Shown: positions 28,298 through 28,377 of the stretch, piece by piece | How the letters are laid out: every line of letters starts with the position of its first letter | Numbering within the stretch: the first letter of the stretch is position 1 | Assembly: GCA_034698045.1 (NCBI GenBank) | Contig: JAQGAU010000422.1 | Location: forward strand, 1 to 28,377 | Direction of reading: 5' to 3' | DNA from: Paramacrobiotus richtersi | Lineage: Eukaryota > Tardigrada > Eutardigrada > Parachela > Macrobiotidae | Length of the DNA stretch: 28,377 nucleotides | Notes under the pieces: model-generated | What the model was told of the DNA's origin: nothing | What the model saw: only the letters and a program-made list of their open reading frames with translations | Database searches by the model: none | Made by a program: the position numbers and the translations under genes

Positions 28298-28377
28298 CCA
28301 ATCAAACGGGATGTACTTACATTAGTTGCGCAGACACTCTTCTGCGCAACTAATGTAAGTACATCCCATTTGATTGG
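28298..28377. repeat. Large inverted repeat (37-bp arms, 6-nt loop) cut by the window end
   Basis: The arm at 28298-28334 (starts CCAATCAAACGGG, ends GTTGCGCAGA) and the arm at 28341-28377 are reverse complements at 36 of 37 positions; the one difference is G/C against A near the outer end. The loop is CACTCT. The window stops at the last paired base, so the true arms may be longer. It could be a foldback or MITE element, or an inverted artefact at a contig end. The inner arm shares TCTGCGCAAC with the MITE-like element at 7173-7326. Confidence 0.85.

Noticed and set aside
1..28377. CRISPR arrays, bacterial operons, rRNA genes
   Set aside because: No regularly spaced direct repeats with unique spacers, no ribosome-binding-site organised genes and no rRNA-like segments were seen.

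Overview
This is nuclear DNA from an animal. One gene is split by two spliceosomal introns (53 and 339 bp, both with GTAAGC donors), it encodes a secreted astacin, and the rest is mostly intergenic sequence with decayed mobile elements. Short introns, many lineage-specific secreted and leucine-rich-repeat parts, a tyrosine-recombinase retrotransposon and degenerate kinase/AAA fragments would fit a small-genome invertebrate such as a tardigrade or another ecdysozoan. The sequence alone does not fix the phylum. There is no sign of bacterial operons or prophage.

Layout. 1-142 is a GC-rich 16-bp minisatellite that runs off the left edge. 480-980 is a palindrome-rich leader. 1015-4930 is a nearly complete but broken Ngaro/DIRS-type retrotransposon: a Gag with SAP-like, SAM-like and double zinc-finger regions, reverse transcriptase, RNase H missing its C-terminal half, and a tyrosine recombinase. 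4931-8110 has no certain gene; it holds one coding-like open stretch, a 27-bp palindrome and a 154-bp MITE-like element. 8160-10243 is the one convincing intact host gene: three exons encoding a secreted astacin zinc protease joined to a C-terminal leucine-rich-repeat module. 10600-12530 holds a few unrecognised short frames and a possible Ulp1-type protease remnant. 14850-16620 holds relics of an AAA+ ATPase and a receptor-tyrosine-kinase domain. 16755-17705 holds a LINE reverse-transcriptase remnant followed by a PIF1/Helitron-type helicase remnant. 19450-21540 is a patchwork of broken, disordered, Ser/Thr/Gln- and Ala-rich coding-like stretches. 21740-23750 contains two different local direct duplications of unrecognised, partly coding sequence. 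24430-25300 is a decayed SGNH-hydrolase/esterase, probably from a retrotransposon. The right edge (28298-28377) is a 37-bp-arm inverted repeat that is cut by the window end.

How the parts relate. The Gag, RT/RNase H and recombinase pieces form one retroelement. The SGNH remnant may come from a second Ngaro or from a CR1/L2-type LINE, because both lineages carry such domains. The kinase, AAA, LINE, helicase and Ulp1 pieces look like independent relics. Only the astacin-LRR gene is predicted to make an intact protein with confidence.
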